Shown here: positions 1-9,099 of the stretch, piece after piece
How the letters are laid out: the number at the start of each line of letters is the position of its first letter
Position numbering within the stretch: position 1 is the first letter of the stretch
Assembly: GCA_947307005.1 (NCBI GenBank)
Contig: CAMZHY010000004.1
Span: forward strand, 1 to 30,498
DNA: 30,498 bases
Source of the DNA: an uncultured Planctomycetaceae bacterium
GTDB lineage: Bacteria > Planctomycetota > Planctomycetia > Pirellulales > Thermoguttaceae
Direction: 5' to 3'
Translations under genes and position numbers: made by a program
The notes under the pieces: model-generated
What the model was told of the DNA's origin: nothing
Databases searched by the model: none
Seen by the model: the letters and a program-made list of their open reading frames with translations, nothing else

Positions 1-79
1 TTATTTCTTTCTGTTTATTTTTTGTTTTTTTTGATTTTTTTTTTTTTTTTTTGTCTTATTTTTTGTTGGGCCTTTTTTC
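1..79. repeat. T-rich low-complexity tract at window edge
   Basis: The first ~79 bases are almost all T, including an uninterrupted T-run near positions 33-52, and are quite unlike the rest of the window. The tract directly abuts sequence that still reads as RND transporter (from about base 83), with an in-frame TAG at 80-82. It therefore stands where the first half of that gene should be. It could be a contig-edge or homopolymer artefact or a real breakpoint; the window alone cannot decide. Confidence 0.85.
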
Positions 80-91
80 TAGCTCTTCATC

Positions 92-1693
92 GTGATATTT
101 AAACTCGCGACGTCCGCCTACGTCGCCGTTGTCGCCGGTCTTTTGCGCGTCGCGATTATCGTTCTCGTCCTCTACGGCGGTCTTCTCTACTTGACCGCCG
201 ACTATTTCCGATCGACGCCGACGGGATTCGTCCCCGTTCAGGACAAGGGCATGCTGCGCGGCGCGATTCAGCTCCCGGACTCCGCGTCCCTTTTCCGAAC
301 GCGCGAGGTCATGCGCAAATGCTACCGTCTCGCGCTCGAGACGGAGGGCGTGGAGTACGTCACGGGAATCGAAGGACGTTCGAACCTCGTCGACAGTTCC
401 GCGTCGAACTACGGATCGTTCAGCTTTATTCTGAGTCCCTTTGAGGAACGCGCCAAAACGGGACGCACAGACGTCGTGATTCAAGAAGAACTCATGGAGA
501 AATTCTCGAAACTCACGGAAGGAAGGGGGCAGGTCTCCCGCCCCGCTCCGATCGACGGAGTCGGTCTCGGCGGGTGGAAACTCCAGCTTCAGGACGCGAG
601 CGGAACGGGCAATCTCGCCGCGCTCCAAGAAATCGGCGACCAGGTCGTCGACGAAGGATCGAAACTTCCGGAGGTGTTCTCGCTTCATAACGCAATCCGC
701 GCGGCAGTTCCCCAGATTTGGCTCGACGTCGACCGTAAAAAGGTCAAATCGATGAACGTCGATCTTGAAGACGTCTTCGATACGATCGGGGACTATATCG
801 GCGGTTCTTACGTCAACGATATCACGCTCTTCGGACGCAGTTTCCGCGTCATGGTCAAAGCGGACTGGCCCCATCGCGGATCCGCCGACGATATTTACCG
901 TTTGCGCGTCCGGAACGCCAAGGGAGAAATGGTCCCGCTCGGTTCGTTGATAACGATTCGCGACTCGACGGGCCCCCTGTCGATCAAACGTTTCAACCAG
1001 TTTCCGTCGTCGGCGATTTCAGGACAAACGTCGCAGGGTTACAGTTCCGGCGAGGCGATGGCCGCGATGGAACGTCTCCTCGATCGGATGCTGCCGCCGT
1101 CGATGACTTACGAATGGACGGAACTCTCGCTCCTGGAAAAAAAGGCGGGCAATACCGCGACGTACGTCTTTATACTGGCGACGACGCTCGTCTTTCTGCT
1201 TCTTGCGGCGCTCTACGAGAGCTGGTCGCTCCCCTTCTCCATCGTTCTCGTCGTGCCGATGTGTCTCCTCTGCTCGTTGATCGGCGTCAACCTCGGCGAG
1301 TCGGACGTCAACATCTTCACGCAGGTCGGATTTTTCGTCCTCATCGGGCTGGCGTGCAAAAACGCGATCCTCATCGTCGAATTCGCCAAAGATGGGCAGA
1401 TTAAAGATCGCAAGAGCGGTCGCGACGCGGTTCTCGAAGCGTGCCGTCTGCGCCTGAGACCGATTGTCATGACGTCGCTCGCCTTTATTCTCGGCGTGGC
1501 GCCCCTCATGTACGGACGCGGCGCGGGCTACGAGATGCGCTACGCTCTCGGACTGGCGGTCTTTTCGGGAATGATCGGCGTCACGGTCTTTGGAATCTTC
1601 CTCACGCCCGTCTTCTACTATTGTCTCCAGAAGATTTCGCCGAAATTCCGCAAGGCGCGTAAGGAAAACGAACTTTCGGCGTCCAGCGACTAG
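92..1693 (+). pseudogene. RND efflux transporter (AcrB/HAE1-like), C-terminal half only
   Basis: This 533-residue reading frame matches the second half of the roughly 1040-residue RND multidrug or hydrophobe exporters of the inner membrane, which export substrate using the proton gradient together with a membrane-fusion protein and an outer-membrane channel. Visible landmarks are TM7 (residues ~14-36) followed by TPTGFVPVQDKG, a large periplasmic region to ~350, and TM8-12 including GLACKNAILIVEFA (~425-438) and RLRPIVMTSLAFILGVAPL (~452-470). The first half (TM1-6 and the first periplasmic loop) is missing. Homology runs up to about base 83, where an in-frame TAG (80-82) and a T-rich tract interrupt it, so GTG 92 is only the first open codon and not a natural start. 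Either the gene is broken or the window begins at a faulty contig end. A strong terminator follows. Family assignment is secure; status as pseudogene versus edge fragment is not. Confidence 0.8.
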
Positions 1694-1731
1694 AATTCTT
1701 AAATCGGGACAATCCCGACAGGCATGACGGG

Positions 1732-1774
1732 GGACGGTTCCGCGCGTCGGCGGCGGAACCGTCCTTCGTTTTTT
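1732..1774 (+). terminator. Rho-independent terminator after RND gene
   Basis: A perfect 12-bp stem (1732-1743 with 1753-1764, arm GGACGGTTCCGC), a 9-nt loop and a tail TTCGTTTTTT. It separates the RND remnant from the next promoter. Confidence 0.92.
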
Positions 1775-1779
1775 AGCTC

Positions 1780-1808
1780 TTGCAGACGCGCGGCGCTCGA
1801 CGTACAAT
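1780..1808 (+). promoter_or_regulatory. Sigma70-type promoter for FAD/Fe-S oxidoreductase
   Basis: TTGCAG (1780-1785), a 17-nt spacer and TACAAT (1803-1808). Expected transcription start is about 1815, so an ATG at 1818 would be almost leaderless, while the ATG at 1836 has an AAGGA upstream inside the transcript. Confidence 0.75.
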
Positions 1809-1835
1809 AGGTCGCAAATGAAAAGGAACGACTCT

Positions 1836-4800
1836 ATGACGTCTAGGGAACCGCAAAATCCGGCGCTTGCGTGGCTTCAGGACGATCTCCTCGGGCTAGT
1901 CTCGGGCGACGTTCGAACGGACGACGTCGCGCGCCAACTCTATTCCTCCGACGGCAGTCCTTTCGAGGAGAAGCCGCGCGCCGTCGTATGGCCGCGCTCC
2001 GCGCAGGACGTGGTAAACGTCGTCAATTACGCGCGCGAAAACGGGCTCTCGATTCATCCCCGAGGCGCGGGCTCAAGCGCGGCGGCAGGTTCGATCGGTT
2101 CCGGAATTATTCTTGATTTCTCGCGTCATATGCGCCGCGTTCTGCACGCCGGGGACGGTTTCATTCGCGTCCAACCGGGCGCGGTTCGAGAACGCGTCAA
2201 CGACCAGCTGCGCAGTTCGCGTCAGGAATTCTTCGCGCCTAGTTCCGGACACGTGCCGACGGGAACGATCGGCAGCATTCTTTCCGTCGACAACATCGGA
2301 CCGCGATGGTTGCGTTACGGCGCGCCTCACGAGAGCGTTCTCGAACTTAAGGTTGTTTTAGCCGACGGTTCAATTCAAACGTTGCGCCCTTTCAAATCGT
2401 TGCCGACGGAGTCGCAAGACGCGGTTTCGGGACGCGCGCGGCGAAAATTTCTCAACGCCGCGCTTGTCGACGCAAACGTCGCCGCGGAGCATAACGAACC
2501 CGGCGCGCCCGCGTTCGACGAGGAATTCGCCGCAAAACTCGCGGCGGCAATCTCCGACCCGCGCAGCAAGACGGAGTTTGGGCACGATTTTCACGACGGT
2601 TACGGACTGCGTTCATTTCGGTCCGATTTCGTCCGCGACGAGTATTTTCTCCGCACGTTCGGCGCGCGGGCGCAGGAGCTGCGCAAACTCTTGCGCGTCG
2701 ACCCATGGGCGTCGGCGCTGCGCGTTATTCAGCGATACGAGTCGAGTCTCGACGTCGAACAAAACGCGGAGACGCCGCGGCGCTGCGGATTCGCGCTACG
2801 CGACGTCGTTCGCGGCGGATTCGATCCGACGCGTTTTTTTACAGGTTCCGAAGGCGCTCTTGGAATCATCGTCGAAGCGACCCTCTCGACTTTCCTCACG
2901 CCCGCCGCAAGGGGTTCGACGATTCTACTCTTTGATTCGCTCGACCTCGCCGTTCGCGCCGTTCCTAAAGTATTGCAATTCGACCCGACGCTTTGCGACC
3001 TGCTCGACAGCCGCGTCGTCACGCTCACGCGAGACTGGGACTCGCGCTTTGAAATCGCGTTTCCTCAGGGCTCCGAAGCGGCGCTTGTCGTCGAAATCGA
3101 CGGCGATTCCGACGACAACGTGCGGAGCCGCATGGACGAGCTTCAGCGCGTCGCGCGCGAAGACCTCGGTTCGTTCGGACGCTGGATCGCCTACACGGAA
3201 GAGGATCGCAACCTTTTCCGCGACCTTTTACGCCGATCAAGTTGCGCGCGACTTCGCGTTTCGCCGACCTTTCAAACGTTTCCCTACTGGGACGACGTTC
3301 AAACGCCGGTCGAAGCGATCCCCGATTTTCTCCAAGACGTTCAAACCCTTTTCAAAAAGGCGGAGCTTGTCTATTCCGTAAGCGGACACGTCGGAACCGG
3401 ACAGATTTCAATTCAACCGATCATCCCGTACTCCGCCGAAGAAGAACGCCGCGCGCTCGCCCTCTCCGACGACTTTGAGAATCTTGTCCTGCGCTACGGG
3501 GGCGAAATCGGATCGGCGCGCGGCAACGGTCGCGTTCGCACCGCCGCGCTCGTCAAGCGCTTTCCAACGCTCAGTCGCGCCTTCGTCGCGATCAAAAACG
3601 TCTTCGATCCCGACAATCTCCTCAATCCCGACTGCGTCGTCTCTCCCGATATGCGTCGCTACGCTGCGGGAGGGCGCGCGGAAAACGACGCCGAGCGCGA
3701 CGCAAACGACGCGTCGCCTCTCGACGACGACGCGATTCTCGCTCCGGAAGCGGACGCGGCGCTCCGCGAGTCCTCGCTTCATTCACGCTCGATTCGGCGG
3801 CGCGTCCCCTTCGTTGAGGACGACCGACGCTCGGTTGTCGCCGAAGATAAAGGCGAAAATTACAGTCGCCGACAACTCGAACATCAACTCTCGTGGGACC
3901 CGAATTTCATCCTCGAGACCGTCCGACAGTGCAACGGCTGCGGACACTGCCGCATCCGCACCATGGAAACGCGTCTGTGCCCCGCGTTTCGATACGATCC
4001 CGAAGAAGAGTCGTCGTGTCGCGCCAAGGCGAATCTCCTGCGCGGCGCGATGGACGGATCGCTTTCGTTGGACAAACTCGCTCAAGACGACGCGGTCGAA
4101 CTGGGAATGCGATGTTTGCGATGTCACGTTTGCGCTCGAGAATGTCCCGCGCAGGTCGACGCGGCGCGACTTGCGTTCCGTCTGCGCGCGGCGGCGGTCG
4201 CGGCGCGGGGGTTAAGCGTCTCTGAATTCTGTAAGACGAGACTCCCCGTGACGCTCGGGGTCGCGTCGGCGCTCGCGCCGCTAACCAATCGCGCGCTCGC
4301 AAGCCGTCTCGGACGGCGTCTTTTCGAATTAACGCTTGGACTCGCCGTGTCGCGCCGAACGCCTCGAATCCTCTCGCGAAAAGAGCGACGAATTCTCCGC
4401 GATAAACTGCGCGCTAGATCGTTGGAGCGTCAAACGCTCGCCGCTTTCGGAGTCGGCGGCGCGCCGGGAATACGCGCCGCTAAGAAACGAGCGACGCTCT
4501 TTCTCGACGTTTACGAACGTTTCTTCGATCCGCGTCTCGTCGACGCGACGGTTTCGGTTCTCGAACGCAACAACGTCGAAGTCGTCGCGCTCGAACGCCC
4601 CAACGACGCGGGGCTCGCCGCGTTTTCACTCGGGGACTACGATCGCGCCGCCGAACTCGTCAATCGAAACGTTTCGATCCTCCGCGAAGCGGCGCGCGAC
4701 GGTTCCGCGCTCGTCGCCGTCGAACCTGCGACAGCCGCTTGCGTTCTTAAAGACTACCCCTATTTTCGAAACGACGAAGACGCGAAAGCGGTCTATGAAA

Positions 4801-5327
4801 ACACGACGGACGTCGTCGGTTTTCTCGCGCGACTTGACGAGCGCGGCCAGTTCAATCGCGCCGATCTTCGCGCCGTTCCCGACGTTCGCGCCGTCGGCTA
4901 TCACGCGCCCTGCGCGTCGCTCGCGCTCTCCGGCGCCGCGCTTCCGTGCAAGACCGGCGCCCAGCGGCTCTTAGAGACGATCCCCGAACTTGAAGTTCGT
5001 CGGATCGAACGCGGATGCTGCGGATTCGCGTGTTTTTCCGGTTTTACGAAACGCCGATATTACGAAAGTCTCCGACTCGGTTCGCGACTCTTCCTCGCCG
5101 CCCGACGACCGGAACTCGATCTTTGTCTGTCGGAATGTTCTTTCTGCAATCTCCAATTCGCCCAAGCGCTGGCGGCGCGCGCCGCGACGGTCGGTCACGC
5201 GAAGGCCGAAGCTTCGCACGTCGTCAAACTCCTCGCCGTCGCTTACGGCGACATGGCGTTCGACGACGCCCTTTTGGAGACGCTCGCGCCCGACCCCGGC
5301 AGAAACAAATATTCGCAAAAAGAGTAA
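1836..5327 (+). CDS. FAD-binding and Fe-S oxidoreductase (GlcD-GlpC/YdiJ-like fusion)
   Basis: This 1163-residue fusion is predicted to oxidise a 2-hydroxyacid (D-lactate or similar) and pass electrons to a membrane acceptor. Order: FAD_binding_4 domain (~48-185, HVPTGTIGS and the GPRWLRYG segment), FAD-oxidase C-terminal domain (~330-610, FTGSEGALGI), two 4Fe-4S motifs (CNGCGHC ending in CP from ~699; CLRCHVCARECP at ~760), then a GlpC/HdrD-type cysteine-rich domain (GYHAPC ~1021, GCCGF ~1060, CSFCNLQ ~1101). The first of the usual two CCG motifs appears degenerate, reading PNDAGLAAFSLGDYD where family members carry PxCCG. I chose ATG 1836 over ATG 1818 because AAAAGGA lies 8 nt before it and the promoter predicts transcription from ~1815. 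The gene stands alone between a terminator and the tRNA promoter. Substrate cannot be read from sequence; D-lactate or D-2-hydroxyglutarate type is most likely. Confidence 0.87.
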   Translation: MTSREPQNPALAWLQDDLLGLVSGDVRTDDVARQLYSSDGSPFEEKPRAVVWPRSAQDVVNVVNYARENGLSIHPRGAGSSAAAGSIGSGIILDFSRHMRRVLHAGDGFIRVQPGAVRERVNDQLRSSRQEFFAPSSGHVPTGTIGSILSVDNIGPRWLRYGAPHESVLELKVVLADGSIQTLRPFKSLPTESQDAVSGRARRKFLNAALVDANVAAEHNEPGAPAFDEEFAAKLAAAISDPRSKTEFGHDFHDGYGLRSFRSDFVRDEYFLRTFGARAQELRKLLRVDPWASALRVIQRYESSLDVEQNAETPRRCGFALRDVVRGGFDPTRFFTGSEGALGIIVEATLSTFLTPAARGSTILLFDSLDLAVRAVPKVLQFDPTLCDLLDSRVVTLTRDWDSRFEIAFPQGSEAALVVEIDGDSDDNVRSRMDELQRVAREDLGSFGRWIAYTEEDRNLFRDLLRRSSCARLRVSPTFQTFPYWDDVQTPVEAIPDFLQDVQTLFKKAELVYSVSGHVGTGQISIQPIIPYSAEEERRALALSDDFENLVLRYGGEIGSARGNGRVRTAALVKRFPTLSRAFVAIKNVFDPDNLLNPDCVVSPDMRRYAAGGRAENDAERDANDASPLDDDAILAPEADAALRESSLHSRSIRRRVPFVEDDRRSVVAEDKGENYSRRQLEHQLSWDPNFILETVRQCNGCGHCRIRTMETRLCPAFRYDPEEESSCRAKANLLRGAMDGSLSLDKLAQDDAVELGMRCLRCHVCARECPAQVDAARLAFRLRAAAVAARGLSVSEFCKTRLPVTLGVASALAPLTNRALASRLGRRLFELTLGLAVSRRTPRILSRKERRILRDKLRARSLERQTLAAFGVGGAPGIRAAKKRATLFLDVYERFFDPRLVDATVSVLERNNVEVVALERPNDAGLAAFSLGDYDRAAELVNRNVSILREAARDGSALVAVEPATAACVLKDYPYFRNDEDAKAVYENTTDVVGFLARLDERGQFNRADLRAVPDVRAVGYHAPCASLALSGAALPCKTGAQRLLETIPELEVRRIERGCCGFACFSGFTKRRYYESLRLGSRLFLAARRPELDLCLSECSFCNLQFAQALAARAATVGHAKAEASHVVKLLAVAYGDMAFDDALLETLAPDPGRNKYSQKE

Positions 5328-5335
5328 AACGCCTC

Positions 5336-5363
5336 TTGCCTCAGCGGCGCTTTCGGTTAGAAT
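5336..5363 (+). promoter_or_regulatory. Promoter for tRNA-Ile
   Basis: TTGCCT (5336-5341), a 16-nt spacer and TAGAAT (5358-5363), placed about 40 nt before the mature tRNA. The same TAGAAT -10 form recurs before rpmG. Confidence 0.7.
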
Positions 5364-5402
5364 GTTGAGGCGAGGTTTGCGGGAGCGTTTCCGCAGATCG
5401 TC

Positions 5403-5477
5403 GGGCGCGTAGCTCAGTTTGGTTAGAGCGCGTCCCTGATAAGGACGAGGTCCATGGTTCGAATCCATGTGCGCCCA
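5403..5477 (+). tRNA. tRNA-Ile (anticodon GAT)
   Basis: The cloverleaf folds completely: acceptor GGGCGCG with TGCGCCC, D arm GCTC/GAGC, anticodon stem CGTCC/GGACG around loop CTGATAA (anticodon GAT, decoding AUC/AUU), and T arm CATGG/CCATG around TTCGAAT, with discriminator A. It is 75 nt without an encoded CCA. It stands alone rather than in an rRNA operon, with its own promoter and terminator. Confidence 0.97.
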
Positions 5478-5481
5478 TTTT

Positions 5482-5512
5482 AAAGAGCTCCGTTTCCGAG
5501 CTCTTTTTTTTT
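5482..5512 (+). terminator. Terminator of tRNA-Ile
   Basis: Stem AAAGAGCTC (5482-5490) with GAGCTCTTT (5498-5506), 7-nt loop, ten T residues from 5503. Confidence 0.92.
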
Positions 5513-5625
5513 CGCGAGCTTCGGCGCCGCCCGGGGAGAAGTCGGCGTCAGTTCCCGCGAATCTCTCCAAGAGTTTTCTTAACAAACAATATCATCGCGA
5601 CAAACTTCGGTTCCAAGGAGACGAC

Positions 5626-6903
5626 ATGACCCAAAAGACGCTTCGCGCCGGTCTTATCGGTTACGGTATGATCGGCAAAGTCCACGCTTACGCGACGGCG
5701 ACGCTCCCATGGTACGCGCCGGAACTTCCGATCGTCGGAAGAATCTCCGCCGTCGCGACGAGCAGAATGGAAACCGCGTTGCAAGCGCAAGAACAGATCG
5801 GTTGCGACGCCGCTTACGACGACTATCGGCGCGTCGTTGAAGACCCGTCGATCGACGTCGTTCACGTATGCGTTCCGAACGCGCTGCATTTGCCCGTCCT
5901 TCTCGCCGCGATTAAAGCCAATAAACGCATATACTGCGAAAAGCCGCTCGTCGTCAATTCGAAGGAAGCGAGCGTCCTGCGCGACGCGCTGCGCGATTCC
6001 CATTATTCTCAAGCCAACATGCTGGCGCATCATCTTCGCGGGTTTGCGGCGTTGCGACGCGCTAAAGAAATGATCGACGCGGGAAGATTAGGTCAGATTA
6101 TTCGCTATCGCGTCGCGTACCGTCATTCGAGCATGCTCGATCCGACGATCCCATGGCGCTGGAAGAACGACGCGTCGGGAGGTTCGATTCTCGACCTTGC
6201 TTCGCACCTCGTCGATCTCGTCGATTGGCTGATCGGACTCCCCGCGATTCTCATCGCCCAGACGTCGACGTTCGTCACCGTCAGACCGAAACGCCCTCTG
6301 AAGCAAGACGAATCCTTGGATGACGTCCCGCGTCAACTCGTTCTCGCGGAGGATTCCGTTTCGATCCTGACGCGCGGTCTGCGCGACGCCAATCGCGTCG
6401 TCCCGAGAATCCCGAGTTCGCGTGTTTTCGAACGTCCCGAAATCGCGGGGTTCGACCCCGACGTCATGCCCATCGCGGTCTCCGATCCCAATAAAGCCGC
6501 GGCGATTACCGGCATGATCGAAGCGACGAAACTCGCAAGCGGCGCGGAAGACGAGCTTGAACTCGAGATCGGCGGTTCGCAAGGATCGCTGCGGTTCTCG
6601 CTCATGAATCCGCATTATCTCGAATATTTCGACGCGCGCGTTCCTTTCGGGACTTACGGCGGCGACGCGGGCTGGAAAAAGATCGCGTGCGGAGCGAGGT
6701 ATCCCTCGCCGGAAAGCGACTTTCCGTCGCCGAAATCGACGTGCGGCTGGCTTCGCGCGCACGTCGCGTCCCTCGCGGCGTTCTATCGCGGAATCGCCGA
6801 CGGAAAAGTCTACGGAGCCGACTTTGAGCAAGGTCTCAAAATTCAAGACGCGCTGAGTAAAATCGCCGCGTCCTCCCATGGGCAATTTTGGATCGACCTC
6901 TAA
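5626..6903 (+). CDS. Gfo/Idh/MocA-family oxidoreductase
   Basis: A 425-residue NAD(P)-dependent oxidoreductase of the glucose-fructose oxidoreductase/inositol dehydrogenase family, acting on a sugar or cyclitol in the cytoplasm. The Rossmann motif GYGMIG lies at residues 12-17, the family hallmark EKP at 105-107 (catalytic-site lysine), and the C-terminal domain contains GGSILDLASHLVDL (~185-198). It is longer than the usual ~340 residues because of an insertion around 225-300. No twin-arginine or other signal is visible, although secreted paralogues are common in planctomycetes. ATG 5626 is preceded by AAGGAG with a 5-nt gap; the open frame extends upstream through the tRNA terminator, which cannot be coding. 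uvrB follows after 71 nt on the same strand. The actual substrate is unknown. Confidence 0.88.
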   Translation: MTQKTLRAGLIGYGMIGKVHAYATATLPWYAPELPIVGRISAVATSRMETALQAQEQIGCDAAYDDYRRVVEDPSIDVVHVCVPNALHLPVLLAAIKANKRIYCEKPLVVNSKEASVLRDALRDSHYSQANMLAHHLRGFAALRRAKEMIDAGRLGQIIRYRVAYRHSSMLDPTIPWRWKNDASGGSILDLASHLVDLVDWLIGLPAILIAQTSTFVTVRPKRPLKQDESLDDVPRQLVLAEDSVSILTRGLRDANRVVPRIPSSRVFERPEIAGFDPDVMPIAVSDPNKAAAITGMIEATKLASGAEDELELEIGGSQGSLRFSLMNPHYLEYFDARVPFGTYGGDAGWKKIACGARYPSPESDFPSPKSTCGWLRAHVASLAAFYRGIADGKVYGADFEQGLKIQDALSKIAASSHGQFWIDL

Positions 6904-6974
6904 GTTCGACGTTCGTCAAATGAAACGGCGTCTCGCGCTTCCCTGCAAACAAAAGTTCACAACAAGGCAAGTCA

Positions 6975-9080
6975 ATGTCGTTATTCAATCTGGTCAAGCC
7001 GTACGAGCCGTCGGGCGACCAACCGAAGGCGATCAAAGCGCTCGTCGAAGGAATTGAAGCGGGCGAGAAACGTCAGACTCTGTGGGGCGTCACCGGTTCC
7101 GGCAAGACGTTCACCATGGCGAACGTCATCCAGCAGATTCAGCGTCCGACGCTCGTGCTGTCGCATAATAAAACGCTGGCGATGCAGCTTTACGACGAGT
7201 TCAAAGCCTTTTTCCCCGACGCCGCCGTCTCGTTCTTCATCAGCTACTACGACTACTATCAGCCGGAAGCGTATCTCCCGCAGACCGACACGTACATCGA
7301 AAAAGACTCCGCCATTAACGAGCAGATCGACCGACTCCGGCTCGCCGCGACAAGTTCGCTCGTGAGTCGCGAAGACGTCATCGTCGTCGCGAGCGTCAGC
7401 AGCATCTACGGACTCGGCGCGCCCGACGAATATCGCAATTTATCCCAGGAACTGCGCGTCGGTCATTCGCTCGATCTCGACGATTTCCTGCGAAAAATGA
7501 TCGAGATGCAGTACGTTCGCAACGACGACGAACTGGAGCGCGGGCGTTTCCGCGTGCGCGGCGACACGATCGACATTCGCCTTCCCTATGAAGAATACGC
7601 GCTGCGCGTCGAACTCTGGGGCGACGAAATCGAAAAAATCGCGTGCGTCAACCCCGTGTCCTGCGTTCCTTTCGCGCAGCTCGATCAGACGTTTATCTAC
7701 CCTGCAAAACACTTTGTCCTTTCGGAAAAGAAGATCGAAGAAGCGCTCGTGCGAATTGGCGAAGAGTTGGAAGATCGCCTTAGCCGCTTGCGCGAAATGG
7801 GGAAGATACTCGAGGCGGAAAGGCTCAAACAACGAACCAAATTCGACATGGAAATGATTCGGGAGACGGGATACTGTCCCGGCGTCGAGAACTACAGCGC
7901 GATCTTTGAAAATCGCGCGCATGGCGAGCCGCCGTACACTCTTTTCGACTACTTCCCGAAAGACTTCCTCCTTTTCGTCGACGAATCGCACGTGACGATT
8001 CCTCAGATCCGCGCCATGTACAACGGCGACCAAGGGCGTAAAAGGACGCTCGTCGAGCACGGTTTCAGACTCCCAAGCGCGCTCGACAACCGCCCGCTCA
8101 ATTTTCAGGAGTGGGAATCGCGACTCGACAAGGTCGTCTATGTGAGCGCGACGCCGGGCGACTACGAAAAGAAACAGTCCGGCGATCGAATCGTGGAACA
8201 GGCGATTCGTCCAACCGGGCTGCTCGACCCGGAAATTGAAGTGCTGCCGGCGTGCGACAAGCAGATCGAACTTCTTCATCAACTGATTAAAGAACGGGTT
8301 GCGAAAAAAGAACGCGTTCTCGTCACGGCGCTGACGAAGCGTCTCGCCGAAGACGTCGCCGCGTATTTCGTTAGAAACAACGTTAAATGCTGTTGGCTCC
8401 ACAGCGGCGTCGACGCGCTGGAACGTTCGGAGATTCTTCACGATCTCCGCGTCGGAATCTACGACGTGCTCGTCGGCGTCAACCTTTTGCGAGAAGGTCT
8501 CGACCTGCCGGAAGTTTCGCTCGTCGCGATTCTCGACGCGGATAAAGAGGGATTTCTACGCAGCGAAACGTCGCTCATCCAAACGATCGGACGCTGCGCG
8601 CGCAACGTCAACGGCAAGGTCGTTCTCTTCGCGGACAAGGTCACCGATTCGATGAAAAAGGCGATCTTTGAGACGGAGCGACGGCGAAAACTACAGCGAG
8701 AATACAACGAAATTCACGGAATAACCCCGGAAACCGTCAAGCGAAGCGTCAAAGAAACGGAAAACGCCAAGAGAGAAGCGTTCGCGAAAGCCTACGAGGC
8801 GGTTGCCGCTCAGAGCGATTCGGGGTATATTACTCACGATCTCGTGAAAACGTGGGAAACCGAGATGCTCGACGCGGCGGAGAACATGGAGTTCGAAATC
8901 GCGGCGGATATTCGCGACCGAATCGAGCTTGCGCTCGATCTGTTGAACGCCGGACAAAAAATCTCGATTCGCCAGTTCAACGAGACCTATAACGGCGGCA
9001 AGAAATCCAAAGGACGTCGGCGACGAAATTCGGGCGGCGATTCGGGAACGTTGCGACGCGTTCCGCGACCGGAACGCTGA
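6975..9080 (+). CDS. uvrB: UvrABC system protein B
   Basis: A 701-residue excinuclease subunit of nucleotide excision repair. It receives the lesion from UvrA, verifies it with its beta-hairpin, and recruits UvrC. Visible parts: Walker A GVTGSGKT (38-45), beta-hairpin tyrosines YYDYYQPEAYLPQTD (91-105), DESH box (336-339), the helicase-like segment YVSATPG, and a C-terminal UVR domain (~630-665, MEFEIAADIRDRI) that contacts UvrC. A basic, disordered tail (KKSKGRRRR and onward) makes it slightly longer than usual. The start at ATG 6975 gives the canonical N-terminus FNLVKPYEPSGDQP; the ribosome-binding site is weak (AAGG). The corrinoid-protein gene follows 19 nt downstream, suggesting co-transcription. 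Identification is unambiguous. Confidence 0.98.
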   Translation: MSLFNLVKPYEPSGDQPKAIKALVEGIEAGEKRQTLWGVTGSGKTFTMANVIQQIQRPTLVLSHNKTLAMQLYDEFKAFFPDAAVSFFISYYDYYQPEAYLPQTDTYIEKDSAINEQIDRLRLAATSSLVSREDVIVVASVSSIYGLGAPDEYRNLSQELRVGHSLDLDDFLRKMIEMQYVRNDDELERGRFRVRGDTIDIRLPYEEYALRVELWGDEIEKIACVNPVSCVPFAQLDQTFIYPAKHFVLSEKKIEEALVRIGEELEDRLSRLREMGKILEAERLKQRTKFDMEMIRETGYCPGVENYSAIFENRAHGEPPYTLFDYFPKDFLLFVDESHVTIPQIRAMYNGDQGRKRTLVEHGFRLPSALDNRPLNFQEWESRLDKVVYVSATPGDYEKKQSGDRIVEQAIRPTGLLDPEIEVLPACDKQIELLHQLIKERVAKKERVLVTALTKRLAEDVAAYFVRNNVKCCWLHSGVDALERSEILHDLRVGIYDVLVGVNLLREGLDLPEVSLVAILDADKEGFLRSETSLIQTIGRCARNVNGKVVLFADKVTDSMKKAIFETERRRKLQREYNEIHGITPETVKRSVKETENAKREAFAKAYEAVAAQSDSGYITHDLVKTWETEMLDAAENMEFEIAADIRDRIELALDLLNAGQKISIRQFNETYNGGKKSKGRRRRNSGGDSGTLRRVPRPER

Positions 9081-9099
9081 CGCGACGCGGAGAACGTTA

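Noticed and set aside
1019..1807. 262-codon minus ORF over the RND remnant
   Set aside because: Arg/Asp/Glu-rich antisense shadow that crosses a strong terminator.
7440..8441. 333-codon minus ORF opposite uvrB
   Set aside because: Antisense to invariant UvrB motifs; shadow of codon bias.
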